NCBI GenBank assembly: GCA_963971305.1
Contig: OZ020308.1
Location: 36,113,275-36,177,274 of the forward strand
Length of the DNA stretch: 64,000 bases
Direction of reading: 5' to 3'
Source: Arcuatula senhousia
Taxonomy: Eukaryota > Mollusca > Bivalvia > Mytilida > Mytilidae
Part shown: positions 1 through 11,985 of the stretch, piece after piece
Layout: each line of letters opens with the position of its first letter
How positions within the stretch are numbered: the first letter of the stretch is position 1
Notes under the pieces: generated by a model
The model's input: only the letters and a program-made list of their open reading frames with translations
Told to the model about the DNA's origin: nothing
The model's database searches: none
Position numbers and translations under genes: made by a program

Positions 1-440
1 AAATTAGGAAACATTTTATTATGGACTTATCACTAATTGAGAGTTATTGACATTTGTATATGTTCAAGTTATATTTTCTGGATCTTCTGGTTCAGATATA
101 AATTCCAATTTGTATATTGTATATTGTCAGTTTTATCATGTTTATCTTAAAAAAAAACCCAAGTAATATATGAATTAGGCAGCAGTACACATATATGATA
201 TTACCACAAGAACATATAAGAGATTTTGATGTCACTAACTTGAAAGTCTCATTTGAGACTTGAAATATTACTCTTAGTTGCCCATTATGTAAATTGTATG
301 CTATTATTGTTGGGTTTGTGTATTTTTTTCTACATTTACTACATGTAGTACATGTATATTAAAACTGTATGGTCTCTAAGTGATTTTATCAATTGTTTCT
401 TACTCTTATTTTAAAATCCATACACCTTTTATAATTTCAG
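1..440 (+). other. TUBD1 intron, no feature seen
   Basis: AT-rich sequence upstream of the first visible delta-tubulin exon. It ends in a good splice acceptor (pyrimidine-rich, then ataatttcag) at 440. No open frame with protein-like composition was seen, so it reads as intron; the upstream exons lie outside the window. Confidence 0.5.
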
Positions 441-2219
441 GAGAATTGATGGAGCACATGGTCCCAGTTTCCGACTATAAACTATTGACCTTGAAGAACA
501 TTCCACAGATGCCAGAGACTTCCATCCAGTTTAGCTCTTTCCAGTGGCATGGGCTACTGAAACATCTGAGACAGATGCTGATAGCTGATGCAGCTATGGA
601 AGAAGGTAAACAGAAACATGTAATCTTCCTCAAAAGGCTCTACTCGGTGTTAGAGGACCAAACTGAGATGCGAGCTCATGCAGGGATTTCACACTGTTCA
701 ATTAACCAATAAAATTGTTGGTACAGATATTGATTGATAACATCAATCAATGAAATGCAATGTTATTTAAAACTTTTGGTTTTTAGAATGATGCTACCTA
801 GAGTTTCAGTCTATGAATAATTAATTTTTGGGGATGAAATAGGTACTTACATGCATTCTTGGAAAACCAGCAATAATCTTTCACTTTTGATAGAATTTTT
901 AAGTTGTTTTTGTTCTTTTCACTGTGCTCCACTCACAAAAAGACCGAAAAAATTCTATCACTATTGAAAGATCAGCTGGTCTTTTCCAAGAACTTATGTC
1001 AGAACCTGTAAATCTTTTAAATGTCTAGTGGTTGTTTTTAAATTATTTCCATGTTCTTCATCTTTGTGTCCTTTAAAATTTAAATACCCCGGTATATAGT
1101 TGAATAATATGATTGAAATATGGGTTAAACTTTTGAAGTACATATTTTTTTCAAAATAAGATTTTTTTTTCTTTATCATGTTTATAGGGGGTGGTAAAAG
1201 GGGAGTAGATGCACGGATGAACAACCAATAAAAATGATAATCACGATGAACGGCCAATAAAATAATGATAATCACGATGAACGAAAAATAAAATAGAGAA
1301 ACAGGATGCACGATGAACTTCCATGCACGGCTGAACGGGAAATAAAAATTGCTCAACACGATGCACGAAAAAAAACCTTTACCACCCACTTTATAAGTAG
1401 AGATTAATAGGTTGCAGAATAAGTGTTAGCAACACAATCTCCACAAATTACAACCCATTTAAAAATCTACAATATAAAACAACCAGCTTCCTCCAGTGGT
1501 TTCTGCTTGCTGTCTAGCAATTGGACCCAGATAAAAAATACTTGTATAAATCAAGATAAATTTTGAAAAGCATTTATCAAATTTTAACACATTTTTAAAA
1601 CTGTTCACATGAAAAGATATAACTCTCAGCAATAATGAAAGTGAGCTTAGTAAAGTGAGATTGTGGGCTGTGTTGTGTACACTTATTCCACATCTCATTA
1701 TTTTCTATTAAATGATTCCTGCTTTTAGCTACACACCCATCATACGGCCAAAGATCAGTTAATTCTAAGTCAAACCAAGAACACTTGTTTCATAAAATTG
1801 AATTTCTTCATTTAGGAATTGATTGGCAGGTTAAAGTTGGAGATGAAACACCAAGAGGAAGTTCTCGTCATAACCAATCATTAGCCAACTTTCTGATGCT
1901 CCGTGGCAAAGATGTTTCTACTGCAGACACCTCTGCCTTTGAGGAACAACAATTGTATGCTCCCTGGATACCACCAGGTGGAGCTCTACTCAAGGGGACA
2001 CAACCTAGAGTTTTTAATCACTATGAGAAATCAGCTTGTTTGATGTCCAATAGCAAATCACCGATCGTTCAGATGGATTACACTGTAGGAAAGGCATGGA
2101 ATATGTTCTCCTCCCGTGCATACGTTCATCAATACAATAAACATGGATTACTGGATGAGGATTTTGTTGATAGTTTTGTAACGCTTGAACAAGTTATTTC
2201 TAATTATAAAAATCTTTAA
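441..2219 (+). CDS. TUBD1: Delta-tubulin, C-terminal two exons (partial gene)
   Basis: Delta-tubulin is a divergent tubulin of centrioles and basal bodies, needed for triplet microtubules. Two coding exons are visible. The first is 441-605 (acceptor ttcag before 441, donor gtaaac at 606). The second is 1816-2219, ending in TAA. The splice joins g|ga into a Gly codon and keeps frame, giving about 189 residues of a protein normally near 450 aa. Family-diagnostic stretches are [66 protein letters not shown] and the terminal [16 protein letters not shown]. They match delta rather than alpha, beta or gamma tubulin. The N-terminal GTP-binding part is outside the window to the left. The intron holds two hairpin MITEs and a dispersed repeat. 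Downstream, an ATTAAA at 2436-2441 could be the polyadenylation signal, but this is weak. Confidence 0.9.
855..993. mobile_element. Hairpin MITE in TUBD1 intron
   Basis: The left arm starts at about 856 with TTCTTGGAAAA and runs to about 900. The right arm, about 945-991, ends CTTTTCCAAGAA. The arms are imperfect inverted repeats of about 45 bp (shared AAATTCTATCA and TGAAAGAT blocks) around a 40-bp loop. There is no coding capacity. Confidence 0.6.
1187..1388. mobile_element. Short TIR element with GGGTGGTAAAAGG ends
   Basis: The left end GGGGGTGGTAAAAGG (from 1186) is inverted at the right end as CCTTTACCACCC (1377-1388). The interior has three to four imperfect repeats of an AATAAAA...GATAATCACGATGAACG type unit. 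It lies in the TUBD1 intron and looks like a small non-autonomous DNA element. Confidence 0.5.
1470..1712 (-). repeat. Dispersed repeat, SINE-like, copy 1
   Basis: Read on the minus strand, this begins AATAATGAGATGTGGAATA and continues with AAGTGTACACAACACAGCCCAC. The same start is found on the plus strand at 27870-28066 and 55676-55806, so it is an interspersed family with three copies here. No promoter boxes were identified, so SINE is only a guess. Confidence 0.45.
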
Positions 2220-2554
2220 AAATAAGGATTTTGTAAATTTAAATGCCTTTGATAGAAAAAGAAATGACTAACCAATTTGTAAGGAAAAAATTATGGAAAA
2301 ATATATGTGAAAGATGTACCAGGCTATGTGAACATGTATAATGCATAAGGTTTCTCTACATTTGTTGGACTCTTAGACATTGACAAGTCCTTTCATTTAT
2401 TTCAAAACTTTCTGAAAACGATTCTTAATTCTTCAATTAAACAAAGGTCTAACTTTAAAAATACTAGTCATGGATTTGAGCATCTTGCACACTTATGAGC
2501 TTTTGAAATTGTTAGTACCATTATACATCTCCCACCAACAGGTTTAAGGGCTCT

Positions 2555-2769
2555 CATATCGTGGGGCTCCCGCAGGGTACCCCCCTCAGGTCGCAAGGTT
2601 GCTTTTAAAAGGGTCCTGAGGTCGCAAGGTCGCCTTTAAAAGGCATATTTTGGCGGAGGTTGAAGGTCGTTTTTTGGCATAGGTCGATTTTATGAAGTGT
2701 AGGTCGGAAGTCGCCCTTTAAAAGCACTCCGGTCGCAGGTCGTTTTTAACCCTGCGGGAGCCACATATC
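2555..2769. mobile_element. MITE with perfect 14-bp TIR and candidate TSD
   Basis: GGCTCCCGCAGGGT at 2565-2578 is perfectly inverted at 2749-2762. CATATC flanks both sides (2555-2560 and 2764-2769), a candidate 6-bp target duplication. The interior is built from GGTCGCAAGGTCGCCTTTAA-type direct repeats. It lies just downstream of the TUBD1 3' end. Confidence 0.65.
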
Positions 2770-3684
2770 ATGCTCATAGACACATGTATCTTATTTCTAC
2801 ATGTAATTGAACAACGCAAACACAGAAAAATATTTTAATGCATGTTTTGTCTATTAAAAGTCTCATCAGAAATGTTCAAGCCAAAGCTGAAAGATAGAAA
2901 AGTATATAATTATAAGGTGAGCATTCAAATAGGAAAATACCTTCTCAAAAATAACGTTTTGTGTATCTGAAATACAGCATCTAATTCTTTAATCTTCTTA
3001 ATCAACAAAAGAGTTGTGGTTTAGTTTTTAGCAAATAAAGGTAATGTTTTTAGCAAAGTAGCTGAATTGATCAACCAAAACCTTTTACAATACCCTGAGT
3101 TTTCTAAAGAGACAAAGGTGACTCTGGAATTTATTAGAGACTGACCATTTTACTTGAAGGGGGATGCCTTGGTTTTTTCCTAGAAAATATTTTGAATTTA
3201 ATTCAATGAAAAAAAATATACTTAAGAATGATTTTTGATAATAAAATTATGCTTATAATGAAAAAAAAAAATACTCTGTTGTGACGCCTTTAAAAACAGA
3301 TATATTTTTGTGCTCTATGTGGAAATTATTTTTTTGAGTAAAACAAAAAACCAAGCCCCCCCTTCTAACAAGTTAAATGGCTCGTCTCTTAAACTGGAAA
3401 GTATTGAATTTTTAAAAAAGGATATTGCTCTAAGACTTACAATGAACAAATAATCAGATGAAAATTACAACAATATATTAGGAGAACAGTTTAGATATGC
3501 ATCTGACACACATAGCGTCAAGAAGCTCTGGCCGAAAGTTACCGGGTGACTGTCAAAATGACGTAGAATATGTATACATGTACATTATATGCATGCAACT
3601 AAAAATCACAGGCACTAGCTTGTTTCTGTAAACTTTGGCTCACTTCCACATGTCATAGGCCGATCTAGGACCAGGGTACACAGG
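2770..3684. other. Intergenic, no gene seen apart from the MITE
   Basis: Apart from the TIR element at 3134-3392, this is AT-rich unique sequence with no credible exon or RNA gene. Confidence 0.4.
3134..3392. mobile_element. MITE with about 45-bp TIRs
   Basis: The left arm, 3134-3178, reads TTAGAGACTGACCATTT, then ACTTGAAGGGGG...TTGGTTTTTT. The right arm, 3344-3392, is its imperfect reverse complement (AAAAAACCAAGCCCCC ... AAATGG...GTCTCTTAA). A solitary half-copy of the right arm sits at 8790-8835. Confidence 0.65.
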
Positions 3685-4602
3685 TTTTTGTCTCGCCTGC
3701 GAAGCAGAGCGGGACATAGGTGTTACTTTACCGGCGGCGGCAACGGCGGCGGCGACGGCAGTGTTAACTTTTTGGAAAAGTTTTATGAGCACCTCCATAT
3801 CTCAAGAACTATAGGTCCTGGGTTGATGAAACTTGGTATGCATATGCCCCAGTAGTAGCTTAGCACAGCTGCATCCCCATCTTTTGACCTTGACCTTGAT
3901 TTTCTGGTTGAATGACTTTGACAATTTTCAATACATATAATAGCAATGAAAAAGTTTTGCGAGCACCTCCATATCTCAAGAACTATAGGTCCTGGGTTGA
4001 TGAAACTTGGTATGCATATGCCCCAGTAGTAGCTTAGCTCAGTTGCATCCCCATCTTTTGACCTTGACCTTGATTTTCCGGTTGAGTGACTTTGACAATT
4101 TTCAATACATATAATAGCAATGGAAAAGTTTTGCGAGCACCTCCATTTCTCAAGAACTATAGGTCCTAGGTTGATGAAACTTGGTATGCATATGCCCCAG
4201 TAGTAGCTTACCACAGTTGCATCCTCATCTTTTGACCTTGACCTTGATTTTTCGGTTGAGTGACTTTGACAATTTTCAATACATATAATAGCAATGGAAA
4301 AGTTTTGCGAGCACCTCCATTTCTCAAGAACTATAGGTCCTAGGTTGATGAAACTTGGTATGCATATGCCCCAGTAGTAGCTTACCACAGTTGCATCCCC
4401 ATCTTTTGACCTTGACCTTGATTTTCGGGTTGAGTGACTTTGATTATTTTTATTGCATATATTTGCAATGCTTAAGTTCTATAAACATCTTTCGATCTCA
4501 GAAACTGAAAATCCATGTAAATTCAAAATATAGTAGAAGTAAGAAAGAATAATTGTTTCTGATGGTGCCGGCAGGCGAGACATACTTTAGTGTTAACTCT
4601 TG
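3685..4602 (+). mobile_element. Helentron-like HINE, GTCTCGCCTGC family, full copy
   Basis: This is a non-autonomous element with a recognisable layout. The head subterminal repeat is GTCTCGCCTGC (3690-3700). A CGGCGG-type microsatellite follows at about 3732-3760. Four tandem units of exactly 174 bp start near 3781, 3955, 4129 and 4303. The tail subterminal repeat is GCAGGCGAGAC (4571-4581), perfectly inverted to the head, and the end is CTTG followed by TT (4599-4602). This matches pearl/DINE-like non-autonomous Helentrons known from bivalves and flies (subterminal inverted repeats, microsatellite, tandem core, TT target). Because 174 is divisible by three, long open frames of 58-residue repeats appear on the minus strand; I do not regard them as genes. 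Other copies are at 23723-24333 and 58787-59431. Confidence 0.72.
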
Positions 4603-5280
4603 TTTATAATTGCGCCCCCCCCCCTGATTGAAAATATTTGGATCTGCCACAACATGTGGCATTCCTGGGACATCAATACTGAAAATCAATTTATTGTACA
4701 CATCCAAAATGTAATGCAATTAATAATTGAATTCAACAGTAAAAGTGAACCAACACCTGATTTCTTTGGGTTTATCAGAAATCCAGAAGAGGAAACTTCT
4801 TGGTATGCTGGGTTATATTTAGTACAATGTATATCAAGAGATTTTGAGAATTTATATTTTTTAACACTAACACTCAAAAACTATTTATAGTACATTCACT
4901 ATTGGGTCCTTTTGCAAGAAATAATAAACAGAACAGACTCCAAGGAGCCTGGTCTTTAAAATACCCGGTGGGAGGGTCTCTTCAATAAGCTACTTGTATG
5001 GCCCTATAATCAGGCTAAATGGGACACTTGACAATATCAACCTATATGAGACTTTTGTAGAGATTTATGTGCTGAATTTAAAATCCACCTTTTTTCAATA
5101 AAAGATGTTGCACCTTGGCTTGTAAATGAGTAAATAAAAGAATTGTTTAGAAGGTGCCCTTTCATTACTGTATTGTTTAACTATTTTTTTTACATTTTAT
5201 TGTGATTTATTTATTTTAATTTTGCCTTTTAAATGTGGTTTTACCTTCTTTAATTTTTTTTATCCACTTCTGTTTTTTTT
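4603..5280. other. Intergenic, no gene seen
   Basis: AT-rich sequence. Short open frames (for example 4600-4890) have no recognisable domain and no splice context. Confidence 0.4.
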
Positions 5281-6944
5281 TAAAAGCCCACAAGTCCTAA
5301 AAAGGGATATCTGGCTACTTTGAAGCTGTTGTAGAGCTTAATGAGCGGTAGGTTTAAGTAAGCAACAGCTTTTCTCTATCTTCCTGAGGGCAAAACATAA
5401 TTTTTTTTTTAAATTTACTAATTAAGGGCCATAGCCCCTGTAAGGGGTCATCTGACAGCTTGGACTTAATAGAAAACTTTTGTGGAAATTTTATTCAGCT
5501 GCATATGTCAAAAACAATTGACTATTCATATTGGACCTCAAAGAACAGAGTTCAACATGTTGTAGTTGTATCATGCAGTGCTAAGCGAAGCTTTTTATTC
5601 CTTTATACTGAGATAATTAAACTAAATTTAGTTTTAATTTTTTGCCGGATTTCACTAGTGAAAATCCGGGTTATAAAATGGTGAATGTCGGGCGGGCAGG
5701 GAAAAAACTTTCGTAACAGTTTTCTCAGGAACTACTAATCACAGCCATTTGATATTTGGTATACAGCATCAGGGTGGGGTCCCATAAAGTTGTATTCGAT
5801 TTCAGGTCTGTCGCTCATCTACTTCCTGTTTAACGAAATCCGACCATTTCTGTCTTTGACCCATTTTCTCAGCTATATGGTATAAGCCATGTTAGTTGGT
5901 TTTATCCAGATCACTTCACGAAGTTAGGGCACTTATGTAATACATTGAGCGTCAGTGTCGGCGTCCTCGCCACTTATAGACGAATGGTTGTGATCCATAC
6001 CCGCTCAATGAAAAGCACCACATCAACCACATTTTCATTGTAGGTGCAGCACAATGCTTGCTTATGGATGCTGGCTGTGACCTACTAGTATATTTTCCGC
6101 ATGGATGACCACTTACGTAAGAAGGTGCAACTCTATCCCCGCTTACAACAAGCCAGTGCCACATTTGTTATACTGGTATGGTAGGTGCACCTAGTAATAA
6201 TAAGCAAAATGCTTGCGTTGGATGCTGGCTGTGACCTATATATCTTTTCCACATGGATGACCATTTACAGAGGAAATGGGCAAGTCCATTCCCGCTTTCA
6301 GTTCGACAAATGCCACATTAATTATATTGGTTAGTAAATGCATTTAGTGATGCTTAAGAAATGCTTTTGCTTGTGTAACTGTTAACTTTCAGCTCATTGA
6401 GCTATGAAACAGTCTCCTTTGTTTGAACATGGCCCATTGAATGTCAAAACGAGCGTATTTTTCATGTTTTTGCCATTTTGAATGAAAACTATTGCCGATA
6501 AAGGCAAGCTGTTGCTTACTTAAACCTTCAACTCATTAAGCTTTACAAAGTCTCCATATAGAAGGAGTTGTCAGAATACCCGTTATACCAGTTACGTGTA
6601 TGACCCTTTAAAGGTAAAATGGAGGTTTTTTTCATGGTTTTGCCCTTTAGAAGGCAAAGTGTTTGAGATATAGAGAAAACCCGTCGCTTGCTTAAATAAC
6701 CCATTGAGCTCTTTTAATGTCTCTATCATGTCAAAGATGTTAGACTACTTCTTTTAGAAGTCATGGCTCTTTGAAGCTCTTCATGTTTTTGGACAATAGA
6801 ATGAAAACTATTCCAGAAAACGAAATGCTGTTGCTTGCTTAATTAAACCTTCAGTTCATTAAGCTCTACATTAGTATACATTGAGTGGATGCTGTCATAT
6901 GACCCCTTGTAGGAGTAATGGTCCTTTAAAGGTTACAATTATAA
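5281..6944. repeat. Cluster of degraded Helentron-like fragments
   Basis: This is a mosaic of pieces. About 5340-5460 is a reverse-orientation unit of the AGCTCACC family (AAGTAAGCAACAGC, GGGGTCATCTGACA). About 5640-5935 has the head hairpin GGATTTCAC...GTGAAAATCC of another family, with a 38-bp module at 5724-5761. About 5945-6360 has units related to the ATGCCC family (GATGCTGGCTGTGACCTA). About 6370-6940 has forward units of the AGCTCACC family (TTGCCTTCAACTCATTAAGC type). Boundaries are approximate and no coding sequence is evident. Confidence 0.5.
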
Positions 6945-8032
6945 TTTTAGCTCACCTGGTCGAAGACCATGTGAGCTATTGCCACCTCTGGTGGCCGTCG
7001 TCTGTTGTCCGTCGTCTCTCTGTTCAACTTTTCATAAATATTCTTCTCTGAAACCGCTAAGCCAAATGAAATGAAACTTGGTAGTGTTGTTCTGTAATAT
7101 ATCTTATGCAAAACAATTGTTCGAAATTTTGATTCGGAAAAAAACATGGCTACCATGGCGAAAAAAAGAATAAAGGGTAAATTGCTGTCGTTTTGCAAAT
7201 TACTCAAAATCTGTAACAAATAACAAAATTCCGGCATAGGGTAAAAGCGATCAGCACATCAAATATACCTGCCCTGAAATTTTGAAGAAGATCCAATAGT
7301 CTGTATTGGAGTTATTCCCCTTTTTCTTGATTTTTTCCAAATTATGCACTTTTTACCAACATCTTGAAAACTTGTATATGGTTTAGCACATCAAGATCTA
7401 CAAAAGTTGTAAAAGAGTTATACCCCTTAGATCGTTTAAATTGACCATTTTACAGCCCTTCGTTCAACTTTTCAAAAATCTTCTTCAGTCTCTGAAACCT
7501 CTTGGCCAAATATAATAAAACTTGGTAGGGTTGTTCTGAGGTTTGACCATTTGTAGTTTGGCATTTTGATTCGACAAAAAACATGACCACCATGGCTAAA
7601 AATAGAACATATGATCAATTGATTTTTTTTTCAAATTGCTAAAAAGCGGTTACAGATATTTAAATTCTGGCAAGGATATAGTTATCAGCACATCAAGATC
7701 TACCTGCCCTTAACTTTTGAAGAAGATAAGACACTAGTTGTAGAAGTTATTGCCCTTTTTCTTGTTTTTTGACAAATTTTGCTCTTTTTTAGTCCAATAT
7801 TTTGAAAAATATACGAGATATTTGAAAAAATTAAATTGCATATGTTTAAGCACAAAGATCTAAAAATTATGTAATGAGGTCGAAATTGTAAAACCTTTTT
7901 TGATAGCAGTTGTTTACCTAACAATATGTTAAAATTGATCATTTCACAGAGTACCAGTTCTATGTAAAAATATTCAGCTTATAGTTATCATTATATACAA
8001 GGTTAGCGATTCATGCTCCTGGGAGCCTCTAG
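6945..8032 (+). mobile_element. Helentron-like HINE, AGCTCACC family, copy 1
   Basis: The head reads AGCTCACCTGG, a short hairpin, ATGTGAGC, then a CGTCGTC-rich stretch. 38-bp modules occur at 7046-7083 and again around 7483-7520. The tail is GCTCCTGGGAGC followed by CTCTAG at 8027-8032, then TT. Core units are longer (about 450 bp) than in the copies at 15909 and 19925. It has no coding capacity. Confidence 0.72.
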
Positions 8033-8254
8033 TTCATATTTTTGGCCTATAGAATGAAAAGTGTTGCAGATTGAGAAAAGCTGTGGCTTGCTCAAACCGT
8101 CAGCTCATTTAAGCTCTAAAGAAGTCTTTATTTGATCTAAGTTGTCAGACATTAACCCCTTATACGGGGTGTAATAGTTCAAATAAGTCATGTACGAAGA
8201 GGTCTTTATAGCTGATAGACCAGATGAGCGATTCAGGCTTCTGGGAACCTCTTG
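8033..8254 (+). mobile_element. AGCTCACC-family tail fragment
   Basis: One core unit (ATAGAATGAAAA...TTGCAGATTGAGAAAAGC) is followed by a second complete tail: CCAGATGAGCGATTC, a hairpin, and CTTG ending at 8254 before TT. It probably belongs to an older element interrupted by the copy at 6945-8032. Confidence 0.5.
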
Positions 8255-9739
8255 TTCCGAAAACAAAAAGGCAGGATGAAAAAAATATTACTAGCTCCCA
8301 TAAAAAAGAATTTAGAATTTGTAAATATCTAAGGCGGTATTGTATGTAGTGTTTTTTGGGTGTAAAAAACCAATTCATTCACTGAACTTTTGCATTATCA
8401 CAGCAAATTATGTAATATGCATCTATGTTTGCTTAAAAATAATAAATTATTCGTTTTGAACTGTTGCACAACATTCGCAGCAACATGACAAAGGATCTGA
8501 AAAGGCGTTTTTTTTTCTTGCAAACTTTTCTAAGCATATATTTTGAATTTATGTATTGATTAACATGTTTAACGATATCACAGTAATTGTTGTTGAATAT
8601 CATTTTAGATGTCCGCACGTACACAAACAATATTTTTTATTAAGCAGTGTAGTTCCAAAATTCGTGGCCATGCAGGAAGGCTATAGCTTTTGTTTGAACA
8701 CGTATGAAAGATAAGATGTGAGATACATGTACGTGACACAATTTGCATTTAACTAGAAGAGGGCGCCTTAAAAAAATAAATAACCAAAATAAAAAACCAA
8801 AGCCCCTCCTTCAAGTTTTATATGGTCGGCTCTGCCCGCTCACCGCCCGCCATTCATCATGAAATAAGGCCAAAAATAACAAAATGACAATGAATGTATC
8901 ATAAAGGATACAAGGCTTTCCTTTACCTGGGTTTCTTTGTCCGTTATTTCCAATTTTAAAATGTGCATTTGTTGAAACTGTGGATTAAATGTGGACCCGT
9001 CTTACTGAACAAACTGGGGAGTTTTGTCCCTTAGTTAAGCAGTACAGTCGGAGGATGATTTATTCGACAGGGGGGAGTTTAACCAAAATATCACTCTCCT
9101 CTTTAACCAATCAAAATTCAGGAAACTAATGTGAAGTATGCTACTAATATGTCGTGTGTATTGAAATACTTTGGTTTGAGTGACTGAGATCGTTTCAAAT
9201 AATCGTGTATTATTATATCTGTTTGTCCATAGTATGATCTTGACATTAAAATTGAGTTACTGACATTTTTCATTATCTCCGTGAACTAGTGTGGTCTTCA
9301 GTCAATATCTGTGGTAAATGTGTGTCGTCATTATGTCTTACATTTTAGGACATTTGAGATTCTGTCATTTTAATTGTTGCTTCCTGTATTGAAATTGAAG
9401 TATGAATTTAAGTATGCCGACCCCCCCCCTAGTATCTTCATATCCCATGATCATGACATATTTGGGACAAAGTTAAAATCATCAATCTATGGAAAGGAGT
9501 AGAGCCATGAAGGCCTGAAATCGGTCCGGTATTTTTACTTATTTTCAAACTACGTTCACGAACACCCTTTTTTGGCCTACAATTTGGCAAAAATCTTAAC
9601 TTAAATATTTCATGTTATAATTCTTAGTAAGTTAAGTCATGTGCTTGGTTTCTCTAATTCGTTGGGTAACACTTTTGTGTTAGAGAACACATCAAAGCTT
9701 TAAATTATCCGTTTAAATTTCAAAATTGTCAAAACCCTA
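8255..9739. other. Intergenic, only repeat debris
   Basis: It holds a half-copy of the 3134-type MITE at about 8790-8835 and a poly-C run near 9421. No gene, RNA gene or complete element was recognised. Confidence 0.4.
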
Positions 9740-9970
9740 AGGTTCTTCCTACCCCAGACATAGGTTGATCATCTTAGTAATAATTTCGTTCCCCAGTTTG
9801 GTATTTTTGGTTTTACTGTTCTTTGCTCTTCACAATAATATAGTGTTTGGCATTTTCACTATTTTTGATAGACCGCCTCTGATTAGTCTTGAAGAGACGA
9901 AACGCGCGTCAGGCGTAGCATTTATTGTCTCGAATTTTGTTGTCATTTTTATTCTGAACTTTTTTTGACA
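9740..9970 (+). repeat. Bivalve dispersed repeat with GACGAAACGCGCGTC, copy 1
   Basis: The segment ends in TGATTAGTCTTGAAGAGACG, AAACGCGCGTCAGGCGTA and TTATTGTC. A diverged second copy lies at 55870-56060 (GATGAGTCTTGAATAGATGA, CACGCGC). The GACGAAACGCGCGTC core is a familiar interspersed motif in mussel transcripts, to my recollection; no search was run. Confidence 0.5.
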
Positions 9971-10082
9971 TATTATAAAAGACCAATTCAAACCATAGGG
10001 GTCAAACTTGGGGAATTTAACAAAATATCCCAAATTTCACCAGATCTTGCTACTTTTTGGTTCTAAATTGGTCAAGAAAAAT

Positions 10083-10181
10083 ATGAGCGCAATCAAGGGC
10101 ACCCTTCATATTTTCAGAAAACCTTTAATATGGTCATAATTATAATCTACTTAATTATGAAGGGTGTCCTTGAATGCGCTC
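10083..10181. mobile_element. Hairpin MITE, GAGCGCAATCAAGG arms
   Basis: The left arm 10085-10109 (GAGCGCAATCAAGGGCACCC...) is inverted at 10156-10181 (...GGGTGTCCTTGAATGCGCTC) with about three mismatches. Weaker complementarity extends outward on both sides. Confidence 0.55.
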
Positions 10182-10502
10182 TATATTTCCAAAGCACAAA
10201 AGGCAAAATCTAAAGATTTTCAATATTTTTTTGCAAAATGCCGAAGATTGTGACGTCAGTGCGACGTAGTTACGTCACTAATCAAACTTTCAAATGCATA
10301 TGTCTTACATCCATAGTACTATATCTACAACAAATATGACATGATAATCTAATACTTCAAATTTTAGGGCCAAATATGAAGGTTCGCTAACCTACTCCTT
10401 TAACTCAAATGAGTTAAGGAATAACTGAACATAAATTGTAAAATACTTAATTTTTCACACATTTTCACTGTTTTCTCTTTGTATTTCATCAAAATTAGTA
10501 TT

Positions 10503-11018
10503 GGCCACATTCGTCGACCATCGTAATTTTTTTATATTTAATTCATAACATAAAAATACATATACATTATTACACAGGGTTTTCCATATCAAGTCCCATA
10601 TCATTCCGAGACTCCCATATTAGGTCGAGGCGGCAACCGAGACCTAATATGGGTCGAGGAATAATATGGGACCTGATATGGTAAACCCTGTGTCATAATC
10701 TTTTTATCATACATTTTCAGCAAACAGATAAAAATAAATAGCAGACGATATAAATATACTGTGATGATGTCAAATCTCAAAGCGAGGCTCTAGACCTTGA
10801 TATGGCATATTTGCCCACTTTTGTGCGCGCGAGGTCTTGCTATGGACATATTTGCCCACTTTAGTTCACGCGAGGGCTTGATATGGCAAAAAAAGTCCCT
10901 TGTCAAGATATGGCTTTTAAATTAACGACTGTTACACACCGACAAATTTAAAGGTATCAAAGCTAAATGTATGATAAACAATTTTATCACAAAATAATTT
11001 TGGTCGACGGGTGTGGCC
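10503..11018. mobile_element. TIR element carrying an inner 120-bp palindrome
   Basis: The outer inverted repeat is GGCCACATTCGTCGACCA at 10503-10520 against TGGTCGACGGGTGTGGCC at 11001-11018 (16 of 18 match). Inside, 10572-10693 is a near-perfect hairpin from ACACAGGGTTT to AAACCCTGTGT with conserved CCATATCA, GTCCCATAT and CCCATATTAGGTC blocks. It is followed by diverged units (CTTGATATGGCA, TTTGCCCACTTT). It reads as one MITE inserted in, or built into, another. Confidence 0.62.
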
Positions 11019-11029
11019 ATGTTCATATT

Positions 11030-11230
11030 TATCGATATTCAGGCCTGGGGTAATGCAAATGCGTAATGCAAATGCATTGTAATCATTACATTTTTTTCAG
11101 TAATGCAAAGTAATGTGTAATGCACAAATTCTGCATTACATGTAATGTAATATAATGCATTACTTGGGTCAAAAATTGTGTAATGCACCCATTACATTGC
11201 ATTACATGTCATTATATTTTTTTTCTTATT
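11030..11230. repeat. TAATGCA low-complexity tract
   Basis: Repeated GTAATGCA and ATGCATTAC words on both strands form a self-complementary low-complexity tract. Confidence 0.5.
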
Positions 11231-11985
11231 TTGTACATCTAAAAAATATATACGATATATACATTAAAATCAATCAAAAATGTAAAATATCGCCGGAGAT
11301 TTTTCACGTGAGATTTTTTACACAATGGACTAATTATGAGCTAACTGCTTTTCATGTTTATAAACTATTCAACCAAAAGATATTGCATTTATGAAATATG
11401 AAGTCTAATAAACGTTAAAGCAGCGATTGCAAGCAGGTCTATATCAAAGTTGAATTTAGGCCGATTTAGGGCCTTTGTGGCTTTACTCCTTTATTAATAA
11501 AACAGCGAGTCTTAATTCCTGACTAACTGTCTGTCTAAGATTTGTATTGCATTGTACATTTTGTATTTGTTTATGATATTTCTTATTTTCTTTATCATGT
11601 TTATCGTCTTTTCTCACTCGCTCTTTCTTGTATTTTGTAATATTTTAAATATTGTATACAGCATTTCTTTGTGCCTAATCAGCCTGGAAGCAAACTTTAC
11701 TTTTATTTAAGAATTCAAGGGAGATAATTAGAATATTTTATTATAATGGCTGAAGAGAATTAAGTTTAATATGTATGTAGGAAGGACATTGAAAAATGAT
11801 AACAAGTTCGAAGACCTACACTACTAAAGTGTTAACCCTTGTTTTTGTTATTCAACCTCGAAACTTTACCTTGAAAATAAAGATAACAAACAACATATAT
11901 ATTTAAACAGCACAAATAATATTTTCAAAATCCTTCACTTCAGGTGAATTAAGAACCAACATAACAGAACTTTGCAAATATTTTG
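11231..11985. other. Region upstream of YDJC; probable 5' UTR
   Basis: AT-rich. A splice-acceptor-like sequence (ccttcacttcag) ends at 11943, 42 bases before the YDJC ATG, suggesting that the start codon lies in a second, mostly non-coding-leader exon. No promoter element could be assigned with confidence. Confidence 0.35.

Noticed and set aside
3783..4388. 201-codon minus-strand open frame made of a 58-residue repeat
   Set aside because: It is the reverse strand of 174-bp HINE units; 174 is divisible by three, so a stop-free frame repeats automatically. The same holds at 59298-59567.
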